A stretch of 64,000 nt of DNA from Anaerostipes caccae L1-92 (GCF_014467075.1 NZ_AP023027.1:2111501-2175500); one strand, 5' to 3'. Shown: positions 34,048 through 47,902, counted from the stretch's first letter. Notes: a model not told the origin generated them from the letters alone. Program-made: numbers and translations.

Positions 34048-35388
34048 ATGTCATTTAAGGAAGAATACCAAAAGAAACTTAAAACAGCCGATGAGGCCGT
34101 AAAAGTTGTGAAATCCGGCGATTGGCTGGAGTACGGCTGGTGCGTCACCACACCGGCTGCCCTTGACAAGGCTTTGGCAAAAAGAATGCCGGAATTGGAA
34201 AATATTAATATCCGGGGCGGAATCGTCATGTGGCCGCTGGAAATCACTAAGATCGACTCCCCTGCCGATCACTTTACATGGAATTCCTGGCACATGGGCG
34301 GACTGGAGAGAAAATGGATCAAGGAAGGTTTTTCCTACTACGCACCGATCCGTTATTCCGAGCTGCCGGGATACTACCGCAATTACATCGATCACGTGGA
34401 TGTTGCGATGATGCAGGTTGCCCCGATGGACGAACACGGATTCTTCAACTTCGGGCCGAGTGCATCCCACCTGGCTGCAATGCTTGAAAAAGCCGACTGT
34501 GTCATCGTGGAAGTCAACGAAAATATGCCTCGCTGCTTAGGCGGATTTGAAGAGGGTGTACATATTTCCAAAGTTGATATGATCGTCGAAGGCGAAAATC
34601 CTGCGATCGCAGAGCTGGGCGGAGGCGGAGCAGCCACCGACGTGGACAAAGCCGTTGCAAAACTCATCGTAGACCAGATCCCGAACGGCGCATGTCTCCA
34701 GCTTGGCATCGGCGGAATGCCGAATGCCGTAGGTTCCATGATCGCGGAATCTGACCTTAAAGACCTGGGCGTTCACACTGAAATGTATGTGGATGCGTTT
34801 GTAGACATTGCAAAAGCAGGAAAGATCACCGGTGCCAGAAAAAATATCGACCGCTACCGTCAGACTTATGCATTCGCAGCAGGGACCAAAAAATTATATG
34901 ACTACTTAAATGACAATCCGGAATGTATGAGTGCTCCTGTTAACTATACAAATGATATTGCAAGGGTTTCTTCCATTGACAATTTCATCTCTATCAACAA
35001 TGCCGTAGATGTGGATTTATACGGACAGATCAGTGCTGAGTCTTCAGGAATCAAACAGATCAGCGGTGCCGGCGGTCAGTTAGACTTCGTTATGGGAGCT
35101 TACTTATCCAACGGCGGAAAGAGTTTTGTATGCCTGTCTTCCACTTTCACTGACAAGGCCGGACAGATGCATTCCCGTATTCTTCCTACCCTGCATAACG
35201 GGTCTATTGTCACAGACACCCGTGCCAATGCACACTATATCGTCACCGAATACGGAATGGCAAACATGAAAGGACTCTCTGCATGGCAGCGCGCGGAAGC
35301 CCTGATCAATATCGCTCATCCGGACTTCAGAGACCAGCTGATCAAAGACGCAGAAAAAGCTCAAATCTGGAGAAGATCCAACAAATAG
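34048..35388 (+). CDS. but: Butyryl-CoA:acetate CoA-transferase
   Basis: 446 residues, the length of But/4-hydroxybutyrate-type CoA-transferases. The acetyl-CoA hydrolase/transferase fold shows the CoA-binding glycine motifs [10 protein letters not shown] and [12 protein letters not shown], and the catalytic Glu region near MYVDAFVD. It transfers CoA from butyryl-CoA to acetate, releasing butyrate, the last step of the main colonic butyrate route. 4-hydroxybutyrate CoA-transferase is the close alternative, but no other gene of that route is here. AGGAGG before the ATG. It is followed by ldh after 87 bp, and the pair suits lactate/butyrate metabolism. Confidence 0.85.
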   Translation: MSFKEEYQKKLKTADEAVKVVKSGDWLEYGWCVTTPAALDKALAKRMPELENINIRGGIVMWPLEITKIDSPADHFTWNSWHMGGLERKWIKEGFSYYAPIRYSELPGYYRNYIDHVDVAMMQVAPMDEHGFFNFGPSASHLAAMLEKADCVIVEVNENMPRCLGGFEEGVHISKVDMIVEGENPAIAELGGGGAATDVDKAVAKLIVDQIPNGACLQLGIGGMPNAVGSMIAESDLKDLGVHTEMYVDAFVDIAKAGKITGARKNIDRYRQTYAFAAGTKKLYDYLNDNPECMSAPVNYTNDIARVSSIDNFISINNAVDVDLYGQISAESSGIKQISGAGGQLDFVMGAYLSNGGKSFVCLSSTFTDKAGQMHSRILPTLHNGSIVTDTRANAHYIVTEYGMANMKGLSAWQRAEALINIAHPDFRDQLIKDAEKAQIWRRSNK

Positions 35389-35433
35389 TTTTTGATACAG
35401 TTTCTCACTTTATCAAAATTCGATGAATATTTT

Positions 35434-35475
35434 ATCCTCCTTTGTTAAACTACTTAATACAAAGGAGGATTTTTT
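35434..35475 (+). terminator. Terminator-like hairpin whose 3' arm contains the ldh Shine-Dalgarno
   Basis: Perfect 12-bp stem ATCCTCCTTTGT (35434-35445) / ACAAAGGAGGAT (35459-35470), 13-nt loop, then T5 and directly the ldh ATG. The 3' arm holds the AGGAGG used by ldh. It has the form of an intrinsic terminator and, when folded, also hides the ribosome-binding site. Confidence 0.75.
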
Positions 35476-36420
35476 ATGATTAATAATAGAAAAGCGGCCA
35501 TCATCGGCTGCGGATTTGTCGGTGCATCCACCGCATTCAGCCTGATGCACCAGGGACTGTTTTCCGAGCTGGTCTTAATCGATGTAAACGAAGAAAAAGC
35601 CCGGGGTGAGGCGATGGATTTAAGCCATGGACGCCCGTATGTAGATACATCCAAGATATATGCAGGCTCCTATGATGATGTCGCGGACTGCGGGCTGATT
35701 ATCATAACCGCCGGTGCAAATCAGAAGCCCGATGAAACCCGTCTCGACCTGGTACACAAGAATGTATCCATTTTTAAATCCATTATTCCGGAGATCACCA
35801 GACGAAACTCTGAAGGAATCTTATTGGTTGTTGCCAATCCGGTTGATATTCTTACTTATGTGACCTTAAAACTTTCCGGATTTCCAAAAAACCGGGTCTT
35901 TGGCTCCGGAACTGTCCTGGATTCGGCACGTTTCCAATACCTGCTCAGCGAACATCTGGAAGTAGACAGCGGCAGCATTCAGGCATTTATCATCGGGGAG
36001 CACGGAGACAGTGAACTGGCGGTCTGGAGCGACACCAATGTCTCAGGGATCGGCATCAACGAATTTTGTGAAATGCGCGGGCACTTTGACCACGAGAAGT
36101 CCATGAAAAGAATTTTCGACGATGTGAAAAACAGCGCCTATGAGATCATCGAAAAAAAAGGCGCTACGTATTACGGCGTCGCCATCGCAGTCAGCCATAT
36201 TGCAGAGAGCATTATCCGGAATAAAAATTCCATCCTTCCGGTTTCCAGTTTGCTCAGCGGTGAATACGGCCTGTCCGATCTCTGTCTGAGCGTACCGACC
36301 ATCGTCAACAAAAACGGTGCGGAACAGGTCATCGAGATTGACTTAAACAGTGAAGAATCCAGTCTGCTGAATAAGTCTGCAGGCCAGCTGAAAGAAATTC
36401 TTTCTTCCCTGGATTTATAG
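35476..36420 (+). CDS. ldh: L-lactate dehydrogenase
   Basis: 314 residues, typical length. N-terminal NAD-binding GCGFVGAST (about 11-19), the substrate loop GANQKPDETRLDLV with the expected Gln/Arg that favour pyruvate over oxaloacetate, and the catalytic His in IIGEHGDSE (about 172-180). It interconverts pyruvate and L-lactate with NADH. Translation starts at the ATG right after a hairpin that contains its ribosome-binding site, so expression probably depends on read-through or refolding from the upstream but transcript, or on an unseen promoter. Confidence 0.95.
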   Translation: MINNRKAAIIGCGFVGASTAFSLMHQGLFSELVLIDVNEEKARGEAMDLSHGRPYVDTSKIYAGSYDDVADCGLIIITAGANQKPDETRLDLVHKNVSIFKSIIPEITRRNSEGILLVVANPVDILTYVTLKLSGFPKNRVFGSGTVLDSARFQYLLSEHLEVDSGSIQAFIIGEHGDSELAVWSDTNVSGIGINEFCEMRGHFDHEKSMKRIFDDVKNSAYEIIEKKGATYYGVAIAVSHIAESIIRNKNSILPVSSLLSGEYGLSDLCLSVPTIVNKNGAEQVIEIDLNSEESSLLNKSAGQLKEILSSLDL

Positions 36421-36468
36421 CAAAATCGGTTTTATATCTTATGTATCCAAAAAAGTACAGTGGAAATA

Positions 36469-36497
36469 TTTACACGTTATGAGATCTGTGTTATTGT
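36469..36497 (+). promoter_or_regulatory. Promoter of the small lipoprotein gene
   Basis: TTTACA (36469-36474), 17-bp spacer, TATTGT (36492-36497), about 60 bp before the ATG. Confidence 0.5.
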
Positions 36498-36558
36498 ATG
36501 ATTCAAACAAAAATTTACTGATTTTTTATTAGATTCATACAAAAAGTGAGGGTTTCAT

Positions 36559-36924
36559 ATGAAAAGATATCTCTTGACCGGTATATTAGCTTTTGCAGTT
36601 TCCGCTGCCTTAAGCGGCTGCGGCACGGCCCACATAAAACCGGAAGGACTCAGTGACAGTGAATACAGGCTGGGCCTGAGGGCGATCGAGACGACAGATA
36701 AATATTTAAACGCCGACCTTTCAAGAGATCTGGCCAGTGAACAATTTGAAGATATCAAAAATGCGTTTGAACAACACGAAAAAAATCAAAAAACCACTTT
36801 CTCACGGGTAGACTCCCGTATGGAACAGCTGGAACAGTGCCTGTCTGCAAAAAAAGTTTCAGACAAAATGGTGACCAAAGCCAGAAACCGTCTGGCAGAA
36901 ACATTAAATCAAAATCTTTTATAA
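36559..36924 (+). CDS. Small lipoprotein of unknown function
   Basis: 121 residues. Lipoprotein signal peptide with lipobox LSGC (Cys about 21). The mature part is helical and charged, with two likely coiled-coil stretches (about 40-80 and 85-115, EQHEKNQKTTFSRVDSRME). No family recognised. GTGAGGG before the ATG; its own promoter upstream and a strong bidirectional terminator after it make it a single-gene unit. Confidence 0.75.
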   Translation: MKRYLLTGILAFAVSAALSGCGTAHIKPEGLSDSEYRLGLRAIETTDKYLNADLSRDLASEQFEDIKNAFEQHEKNQKTTFSRVDSRMEQLEQCLSAKKVSDKMVTKARNRLAETLNQNLL

Positions 36925-36928
36925 GTTC

Positions 36929-36965
36929 AAAAAACTCCGGTCATAAATCTTTACCGGAGTTTTTT
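36929..36965. terminator. Bidirectional terminator between convergent genes
   Basis: Perfect 13-bp stem (36929-36941 with 36953-36965) framed by A6 and T6, loop 11 nt; serves the lipoprotein gene and the convergent peptidase gene. Confidence 0.95.
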
Positions 36966-36980
36966 CATGTGTCTTGTCAT

Positions 36981-37676
36981 TTACCGTTTTTCAAAGTGCT
37001 GATAGTCTTTATATGTAATCCAGTCACCGCCCCACTGAAACCCGTGTTTCCTGAAAATCCGGTACACCCGGTCATTTCTGTGAATCATGTTATACTTATA
37101 CTTTCCTTTACACTTTTTCACATCTCTCTGTGCATAGATCTTTCCGTTTTCAGGTGTGATGGAATTCCTCTTTACAAAGGGGTTGACTCTCGGATTAATG
37201 TCAATCGCCCTGCCATAAGCGTGTTTTGACAGATGACTGGTCCCTTCTACAATCCGATAGTTAAAGGCAGAGGTGTTATTGGCTTCCATAGATTTGGTGT
37301 CATCGGCTCCGTAATCATCGATCAGGCGGATGCTCTCAATCGGGTACTGCATATCATAAAGCTCCTGAAAAATTTCCACGGTATCTTTGGCAATGGACTT
37401 ATTCACAAGCAGTTGTCCGCTCCTGATCTTTCCGTCATAACCGTAATATTTTACCTTAACATATCGAAGGTCCTGAAATGTGATGTTCGGATTGGGCCTG
37501 TAAGAAACCCCGCTGATTTTTTCTTTCACTGCCTTCGGAACCTTTTCGTAAGAAAAACCTCTGATACTTTTATTAGAAAATGCCGGTTTGACGGGTTCCT
37601 TTTCTCTTATCTCCTGAACGGATGCACCAAGCCCGATCAGTGCCGCCAGCATCATACTTACAATATGTTTCCCCAT
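36981..37676 (-). CDS. M15-family peptidoglycan peptidase (VanY/CwlK-like)
   Basis: 231 residues with an N-terminal signal or anchor (about 1-20). The C-terminal zinc peptidase domain has SKHAYGRAIDINP (His and Asp ligands, about 150-162) and GGDWITYKDYQHFE (catalytic Glu/Asp and third His, about 215-228), the hallmark of M15 D-Ala or L-Ala-D-Glu peptidases. Secreted cell-wall hydrolase. Follows the SleL-like gene by 14 bp, so the two are probably cotranscribed. Confidence 0.88.
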   Translation of the reverse strand: MGKHIVSMMLAALIGLGASVQEIREKEPVKPAFSNKSIRGFSYEKVPKAVKEKISGVSYRPNPNITFQDLRYVKVKYYGYDGKIRSGQLLVNKSIAKDTVEIFQELYDMQYPIESIRLIDDYGADDTKSMEANNTSAFNYRIVEGTSHLSKHAYGRAIDINPRVNPFVKRNSITPENGKIYAQRDVKKCKGKYKYNMIHRNDRVYRIFRKHGFQWGGDWITYKDYQHFEKR

Positions 37677-37690
37677 AAGATTCCTCCCGT

Positions 37691-38968
37691 CTACGGTCTG
37701 TCGTTTAACTGAAATAAACTGTCCAGCAGCAGCCAGTTGGCCCGAAACGGCCTCATCAGATTCCAGTATCCCACACCTGTAAAACCATATTCTTTCGCCG
37801 TCCGTACTTTTACATCAATGCTCCGGACATCTTCAAACCATACTTCATGTTCTGTTCCATTTGACGTATAGTTAAAAAACGGACTCATGGCAGTTTCATC
37901 GAACCGAATCTGCACCCCGTTCTCGTCTGCGATCTCGACTGCTTCCACATTTCCGATCGTCCTTGCCCTTGTTGTTCCTCTCTCGTAGGGAAGCGGCCAG
38001 TCATAGGCATAGTTCGGGATTCCCATATATATTTTTTCCGGCGGTATTTCTGTTACCGCGTAATCCAAAACCTGCTGTACCTTGTTGATCGGTGCAACTG
38101 CCATTGGCGGCCCGAACGTATAGCCCCATTCATACGTCATTAAAAATACGGAATCTGCATTAGCACCCAAAAGTCCGTAGTCCATTCCTTCATATAACAG
38201 GCCCGGCTGATCTGCGGAAATTTTAGGCGCTAAAGCGACAGACACCTTATATCCTAAGGGATTCATCCGCTCTCTTAAGTTCCCTACGAAGGCTGCATAT
38301 CCCTCCCGGTCCTCCGGAAGGATGTATTCAAAATCCACATCCACTCCGGCATACTGCTTTTCCTGAACCGTCTGAACCAGATTCTCAATCAGAACCTGCT
38401 GCATCTGAAGATCTTCCGATACAGCCTTCACCAGCTGATTGTTAAAACTCCCGGTCTCCGCAAACGGCGTCAGCACAAGCATAGGATCAACCCCAAACTC
38501 CAATGCCTGTTCAATCAGAGGTTCTTCCATCGCCGGCGGTATGAGCGTTCCTTCGGTTGTAAAGCCATAAGAAAAGATCAGAAGTTCATCTAAATATAAG
38601 AGAACCTCTCTTAAAATCTCCGTGCTGATATATGGATATGCATATCCCGTTACATTGAGGTTCCCCAGCTGCTCCTGCCGATAGCGGATCGTCAGCACAT
38701 CTCCCGGCATCAGATTTGATTCGTTCAGCAGATATGGATTTTTTCTGACAATCGAAGAAACCGAAGTGCCGTACTGCTGTGCAATCGATGTCAGCGTATC
38801 CCCTTCCTGTACCGTATGGACGTCAGAAGGCTCCAGAATCAGCAGCGCCTGACCGGTCACAACGCGTCCGGCATAAATCTGGTTGTCATAGATCAGCCTG
38901 CTCCTTGAAACTCCAAACTGGGCAGCGATAGAATCAATCGTATCCCCTTCATTTACTACATATATCAT
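37691..38968 (-). CDS. LysM-GH18 cortex-lytic N-acetylglucosaminidase (SleL/YaaH-like)
   Basis: 425 residues: two LysM repeats (about 2-46 and 52-96; YVVNEGDTIDSIAAQFGVS, VQEGDTLTSIAQQYGTS) and a glycoside hydrolase 18 domain (about 105-420) with the catalytic DxDxE in GVDVDFEY. This is the layout of SleL/YaaH, which degrades spore cortex fragments during germination. No signal peptide, as usual for these coat-associated enzymes. Its presence supports a spore-forming host. Confidence 0.92.
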   Translation of the reverse strand: MIYVVNEGDTIDSIAAQFGVSRSRLIYDNQIYAGRVVTGQALLILEPSDVHTVQEGDTLTSIAQQYGTSVSSIVRKNPYLLNESNLMPGDVLTIRYRQEQLGNLNVTGYAYPYISTEILREVLLYLDELLIFSYGFTTEGTLIPPAMEEPLIEQALEFGVDPMLVLTPFAETGSFNNQLVKAVSEDLQMQQVLIENLVQTVQEKQYAGVDVDFEYILPEDREGYAAFVGNLRERMNPLGYKVSVALAPKISADQPGLLYEGMDYGLLGANADSVFLMTYEWGYTFGPPMAVAPINKVQQVLDYAVTEIPPEKIYMGIPNYAYDWPLPYERGTTRARTIGNVEAVEIADENGVQIRFDETAMSPFFNYTSNGTEHEVWFEDVRSIDVKVRTAKEYGFTGVGYWNLMRPFRANWLLLDSLFQLNDRP

Positions 38969-39032
38969 AGTTCATTCCTTTTTGCGGTCTTTTTCTAAAT
39001 ATATGCACCCGTCAAAAAAGGAATTCCTGGGC

Positions 39033-39296
39033 TTATTCTTTTAATGCCCCTTCAAAAACTTTCTTTATTTTTTCTTTTGTGGGAACCCCCTCATGAAGTT
39101 TCTTTCCGTCCACATAAAAAGTGGGAACATACCAGTAGTCGAGAGACTCTGAAAGTTCAGTGTCCTCATCCTCATTGACCATTTTTACAGGAATGTTTTT
39201 ATACTCCGGCTGTTCCCGTTTGAGTTCTTCCATCATATCCAGCGCCTGATGGCAGTATGGACAGCTTTCCAGTTTCATCATCAGAATTTCTTTCAT
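39033..39296 (-). CDS. Thioredoxin/glutaredoxin-fold protein
   Basis: 87 residues with redox motif CPYC at 13-16, cis-Pro region YVPTFYVDGK, thioredoxin-like size. Probably a small thiol-disulfide oxidoreductase. It starts eight bases after the yjdF stop and so shares the riboswitch-controlled transcript. Confidence 0.85.
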   Translation of the reverse strand: MKEILMMKLESCPYCHQALDMMEELKREQPEYKNIPVKMVNEDEDTELSESLDYWYVPTFYVDGKKLHEGVPTKEKIKKVFEGALKE

Positions 39297-39304
39297 TTTA
39301 TCTC

Positions 39305-39721
39305 CTATCTTCCTCTGTGTCTTTGTTTCTTCTTCTCCTGTTTTATCAAAAACTGCTGCCGCTTCCGTTCTTCCCGCAGATCTCTCCTGCGCTCTTTCCT
39401 TCCGGCTTTTTGTTCTTCTCTCTGGGCAGCCAGCGCCTGCTGGGATTTTGTTCCCATCCCTGCGTCTCTGTGCCTTCTAAGGCTCCTCTGCATCCGTTTG
39501 GGATTCAGGTTTTTCACCTCTTTCACCGAAACATCCACAGGAGGACTGAAACGAAGTTCTCCATGACGCTCCATAAGAAATGCCAGAACTTCATAGTCTT
39601 TTGGTTCTGCCCCGAACGTTATTTTGGACACTTCCAACTCACCGTCCAGAACACGTTCATAAATTCCGACCCAAAAGGGTTCATCAAAATATACTGTCAG
39701 CCTGTTCTCAATTTTTTGCAT
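39305..39721 (-). CDS. yjdF: YjdF family protein (DUF2992)
   Basis: 138 residues from ATG 39719-39721, chosen because GAGGAG lies about eight bases ahead and because the upstream sequence is a riboswitch leader. N-terminal DUF2992 domain (YFDEPFWVGIYE, ITFGAEPKDYEV), then a long Arg/Lys/Glu helix to the end (about 85-138). Molecular role unknown. In Bacillus the yjdF gene is controlled by the yjdF-motif RNA, which responds to azaaromatic compounds, as proposed here. Confidence 0.85.
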   Translation of the reverse strand: MQKIENRLTVYFDEPFWVGIYERVLDGELEVSKITFGAEPKDYEVLAFLMERHGELRFSPPVDVSVKEVKNLNPKRMQRSLRRHRDAGMGTKSQQALAAQREEQKAGRKERRRDLREERKRQQFLIKQEKKKQRHRGR

Positions 39722-39857
39722 AAAAAACACTCCTCGCTTTTGGCAGCAAAGAATGGACAACCGAGGAGGCAGGTTACTGACAGCTTTTATCTCTGCGCCC
39801 GGACTACCGGCCGGGACTGTGTTTTTATCTTTGCGCTGTTTATTTTTACATATTCTA
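39722..39857 (-). ncRNA. yjdF-type riboswitch leader with SD-sequestering helix
   Basis: Directly ahead of yjdF on the minus strand, two copies of GCGCAxAGATAAAA (39823-39836 and 39785-39798, one difference) flank a CCCGG/CCGGG hairpin (39798-39802 with 39811-39815). Downstream, CTCCTCG (39762-39768) is exactly complementary to the Shine-Dalgarno CGAGGAG (39730-39736), giving an OFF helix that hides the start site. The genomic position ahead of a DUF2992 gene and this repeat-hairpin-repeat layout fit the yjdF RNA motif, whose known ligands are azaaromatics. Exact ends are approximate. Confidence 0.75.
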
Positions 39858-39909
39858 TTTTAATCCATTCCTTTCCGGTTTTCAAGGATATCCCATGCCC
39901 ATCCTGCAC

Positions 39910-40347
39910 TTAATCCATTCTCTGACTTCTGATGTATTTTTCCATTCGGGACAGTCTGCGTTTGACTCTTCCTGCCTGCATTTTTCCAAACAGCTCTCTT
40001 CCAAAGGAAGTATTCATATTCCCATCTTCGTCACAGGTATCTTCCCTGTATATTACTCTGATTTCATCCTCTCCGTTTGGTAAAATTTCATAGGAAACCG
40101 ACGCATTTCCAAGATCACTTTTCATCAAAACCCGGTAGCTGTGAGGAGGCCTGAACGCTTTCAGTTCTGTCTGCATCCGGTATTCTTTCTTCTTGTACCG
40201 TATCTTTTTATCATAGCAAAAGCCTTCGCAAAGTTCATAGGTTCCTTCGGCTTTCCCGCCGTATTTTTCTATCTCATATCTCAGTGAGTGTTCGATTACT
40301 CCAAAAAATTCATCCGGTGCTGCTCTCAGCACTTTTTCAACCTTCAT
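39910..40347 (-). CDS. DUF3284 domain protein, last gene of the PTS operon
   Basis: 145 residues, SRPBCC-like alpha/beta sequence of the DUF3284 family, which is usually encoded in beta-glucoside or lactose PTS operons of Firmicutes. Motifs seen include VEKVLRAAPDEFFGVI at the N-terminus and a basic C-terminal helix. No reaction known; a ligand-binding or chaperone role is possible. It starts 31 bp after the upstream SnoaL-like gene and closes the operon. Confidence 0.75.
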   Translation of the reverse strand: MKVEKVLRAAPDEFFGVIEHSLRYEIEKYGGKAEGTYELCEGFCYDKKIRYKKKEYRMQTELKAFRPPHSYRVLMKSDLGNASVSYEILPNGEDEIRVIYREDTCDEDGNMNTSFGRELFGKMQAGRVKRRLSRMEKYIRSQRMD

Positions 40348-40378
40348 CCCTGCGGCCTCCTCTATTTTTTCTCTATGA

Positions 40379-44700
<4,322 letters not shown>

Positions 44701-44704
<4 letters not shown>

Positions 44705-45885
44705 GTTTCTTCCTCCATACACATGCGGAACACCTGTTCAATGGCCTCTTTAGTGTTCATCCGCCGATTGCTCACACAGCAGCTGTTGTCCGCACATTCC
44801 TGACTGAAATTTTTGACTTCTTCCATGTCACGGATATAGTCCGTCATTTTCGGAAATCGGATCTGTTTTTGCAGTTCCTTTACCTTTTTTACCGCCGCCA
44901 TGGCTCCCTCTTTTACAGAAAGACCGGAAGTATCTGCCCCCAGCGCCTCCGCGATCGAAAAAAACCGGTCATATCCGTACGACATGTTATATTCCATACA
45001 GTAAGGAAGAGGGATTCCGACGGAAATACCGTGGCATACTCCATAATATTTTGCCAGCATGGAACCGATGGCATGGGTTTCGCCGGAGCCGATGTTCAGT
45101 GCGATACCTGCCAGCAGTGAACCCCACTGCATGCCGGCCCTTGCTTTCAGGTCGTTTCCGTTTTCATACGCTCTCACGAGATTCTGACCGATCAGCCTGA
45201 TCGCTTCCAGAGCCACAGCATCTACAACGGGAATGTTTCCGTCCAGCGCAGTTCTGAAGGTATAGGCCTCCACTGCATGTGCCAGCGCGTCCATCCCGGT
45301 ATAAGCGGTCACTTCCTTCGGCATCGATCCGGCAAACGCCGGCTCCAGTATGGCACTGTCACTTAAAAGATACGGAGATGCAATCGTAGTTTTTCTGTGT
45401 GTCAGAGCATTTGTTATGACTGCGTACTGGCTTACTTCGCTCCCGGTCCCCGAAGTAGTCGGGACTGAGATGATAGGGCAGCCTCTTTTTTGAAAATCTT
45501 TGTGTTCCGGAGTGCTCCTGGCATAGTCAAGAATATCCCCCGGATGGACAGACATGACAGAAATACACTTTCCGACGTCCATGGAGCTTCCGCCGCCGAT
45601 ACTTAAGATCCCGTCGCACCTGCTCTCCCGGAACACAGACAATCCGTCTTTTACCATCGTGTCAAGAGGATCTGTTTTTACTCCGTCGTAAATCTCATAG
45701 GCAATCTTTTCTTTTTTTAGATGCCCGGCCATTGTCTCTATGATTCCTGCCGCCCTCACGCCCTCATCGGTAACAATCAAAGGCTTCTTTATGTGAAGAC
45801 GATCTGCTTCCTCTTTTAATCCGGACAGGGCACCTTCCCCTGCGGTCAGCTGAATTCCCGCCAGATTATATGTTGCAATTTCCAT
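44701..45885 (-). CDS. Iron-containing alcohol dehydrogenase (second in operon)
   Basis: 394 residues. GGGSSMDVGK (about 98-107), PTTSGTGSE (about 140) and metal ligands in GMDALAHAVEAY (Asp and His), ETHAIGS (His) and CHGISVG (His), all as in the Fe-ADH/lactaldehyde-type family. Starts two bases before the IIB stop and overlaps the flavin reductase start, so it is tightly coupled. Paralogue of the ADH at 48874-50025. Likely an NAD(P)-linked dehydrogenase of the aglycone or of an alcohol released from it. Confidence 0.88.
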
Positions 45886-45887
45886 TT

Positions 45888-46217
45888 CTATTCTCCTTCT
45901 TCACCTGGCTTCTGCGATTTAATCATACGGATTGCCTGTTTTAAGATAGCCGCCGCATTCATCCGCCCAAAATTCGTGGCATCCACACATTCCACCGGGA
46001 CTTTTCCTCCCACTCTGTTCTTGATCTGTTCTTCCAGATATGCGATCTGAGGACCGATCAGGATACAGTCTGCTTTTTCAAGTTCTGTCTCGATGGCATT
46101 TTCACTCTTGGCATATACGATGAGCGGCACCTTCTTTTCTTTTGCCAGATCGTTCATCTTTTTTGTCAGAAAACTGGTGGACATTCCGAAACTGCATACC
46201 AATAATACATTTTTCAT
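45888..46217 (-). CDS. PTS lactose/cellobiose-type IIB component
   Basis: 109 residues. The phosphocysteine is Cys8 in VLLVCSFGMSTS, the hallmark of the lactose/chitobiose IIB family. It passes phosphate from IIA to the incoming sugar on IIC. The next gene starts two bases after its stop. AAAGGAG before ATG. Confidence 0.93.
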   Translation of the reverse strand: MKNVLLVCSFGMSTSFLTKKMNDLAKEKKVPLIVYAKSENAIETELEKADCILIGPQIAYLEEQIKNRVGGKVPVECVDATNFGRMNAAAILKQAIRMIKSQKPGEEGE

Positions 46218-46248
46218 ACGGTTTTCTCCTTTCCCGGATTTGTTTTTT

Positions 46249-47556
46249 CTACAAGGTTAAATCATCCTCAGTAAACTCTTCCTCCTCCACGGCAGTGATC
46301 TGCTGACGGTCCAAAAGTTTTACAAACGGCAGGTAAATGAGCACTGCGATTCCCAGACAAATGACCTGGAGAATCACGTTTCTGAAATCACCGCCGCTGG
46401 CCATATAGCCGGACAGGAAAATCGGAGTGGACCATGTCGTGTAGACGACCAGCCTGGACACCAGCCCGAGGGCCGTAGCCGCATAGGCAACAATATAGAT
46501 CACCGTTGTGGTAAAGCAGAACGGCACAAACATAATCGGGTTAAACACGATTGGAAGTCCGAATAGAACAGGTTCATTGATATTGAAAACACTGACCGGC
46601 AGGCTCAGTTTTGCAATGCTCCTCACATCGGAACGTTTGCTCACAATGAAGATGGCGATCAAAAGTCCCAGGGTACAGGCGATGCCTCCCAGGGTTCCGT
46701 ACACATCCCGAAACGGCAGTGTGATGATATGCGGAATTTCTTTTCCCGCCAGCCATGCCTGGTTATTTTCATTGATCGCCACCAGCAGAGCCGGTTCTAC
46801 GATAGGGTTGATGACACCGGCCGGATGAATACCGAAGAAGTAGCACAGGCACTGTCCGAAGCCAAAGTAGCATAAGAATGCAGGAAGTGTCGTGGCAACG
46901 CCCACCAGAGGTTTCTGTAAGACAGCGTTGATCATATCATGAACGCCCATGCCTGAAATTGCATAGCAGGCAAATGCCAGAAGCGCCACCACAAGTTCTA
47001 TGATGATAATGACGAACATAGAATTAAAACTTTCTGTTATGGCCGGAGGTACATTCCCCGAAATTTTCAGCTTTAACTTCTCCTGTTTGCTCAAAGCCAG
47101 AAATGCCTCTGTGACAAACAGTGCCGTGATCAGCGATACGAACATCCCGTTGGTTCCAATAGGTGTATAGGACAAGGTATCCGGCATCATGATAAACAGG
47201 GCACCCAGGCTGATCAATGCCGCCATCAGCGGATTGTGGTATTTTTTGTACTTTGCAAGATTGTACGATACCAAAAGCACCATCAGAAGCGCCAGTATAT
47301 TCTGTCCTCCGTTGATGGTCTTGCTGCAAATACTGATCAGTCCCGCGGACACATTTCCGGGCAGCGCATTGTAGACGGCGCTTCCCTCTGCCAAAAGGAC
47401 ATAGGCGATGAACGTCATAAACCCGGACAGCACCAAAAACGGAATCGTGAGCAAAAAGGCATCCCTCACCGCCCGCAGATGGACTTCCGCGCTGAGTTTT
47501 TCTGTGATTTTCATGATCTTTTCAATGATCGGATTTGACTTTTTTTCGTTTTTCAT
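46249..47556 (-). CDS. PTS lactose/cellobiose-type IIC permease
   Basis: 435 residues with about ten transmembrane segments and the family motifs FNINEPVLFGLPIVFNP (about 325-341) and PAFLCYFGFGQ. Imports and presents a beta-glucoside for phosphorylation. Its ribosome-binding site lies over the end of the IIA gene, four bases away. Confidence 0.93.
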   Translation of the reverse strand: MKNEKKSNPIIEKIMKITEKLSAEVHLRAVRDAFLLTIPFLVLSGFMTFIAYVLLAEGSAVYNALPGNVSAGLISICSKTINGGQNILALLMVLLVSYNLAKYKKYHNPLMAALISLGALFIMMPDTLSYTPIGTNGMFVSLITALFVTEAFLALSKQEKLKLKISGNVPPAITESFNSMFVIIIIELVVALLAFACYAISGMGVHDMINAVLQKPLVGVATTLPAFLCYFGFGQCLCYFFGIHPAGVINPIVEPALLVAINENNQAWLAGKEIPHIITLPFRDVYGTLGGIACTLGLLIAIFIVSKRSDVRSIAKLSLPVSVFNINEPVLFGLPIVFNPIMFVPFCFTTTVIYIVAYAATALGLVSRLVVYTTWSTPIFLSGYMASGGDFRNVILQVICLGIAVLIYLPFVKLLDRQQITAVEEEEFTEDDLTL

Positions 47557-47559
47557 TTG

Positions 47560-47883
47560 TTATTCCTCCTTTAACCGGTTCAGCTCTTCATATACATCTG
47601 ACAACTGCACTGCCATGTCCCTCATAATTTCTGTGGACAGCAGCTGGTCTTCCGCGTGAATAAACAGAATCGAGAACGGCAGCTGTTCCCCTTCCGCTTC
47701 TCTCTGGATACAGGAAAAATGATGTTCATGCGCCTTTGCAAACACCTCATTTCCCTGCCCGATTGTTTCTCTTGCCTCCGTGATGTTCCCCTCTTTTGCC
47801 AGTTTGACCGCATTCATGTAATAAGTTTTCGCCTCTCCCACCGATGCAATGATCTCAAACGCAGTCCTCTGAAGTTCTTCCAT
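47560..47883 (-). CDS. PTS lactose/cellobiose-type IIA component
   Basis: 107 residues, all-helical IIA fold. The phosphohistidine is in LFIHAEDQL (about 78). Shows the family core AFEIIASVGEAKTYYMNA. Transfers phosphate from HPr to the IIB protein encoded two genes downstream. Confidence 0.93.
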   Translation of the reverse strand: MEELQRTAFEIIASVGEAKTYYMNAVKLAKEGNITEARETIGQGNEVFAKAHEHHFSCIQREAEGEQLPFSILFIHAEDQLLSTEIMRDMAVQLSDVYEELNRLKEE

Positions 47884-47902
47884 ATTTCATCCCTCCTCTT
47901 TC

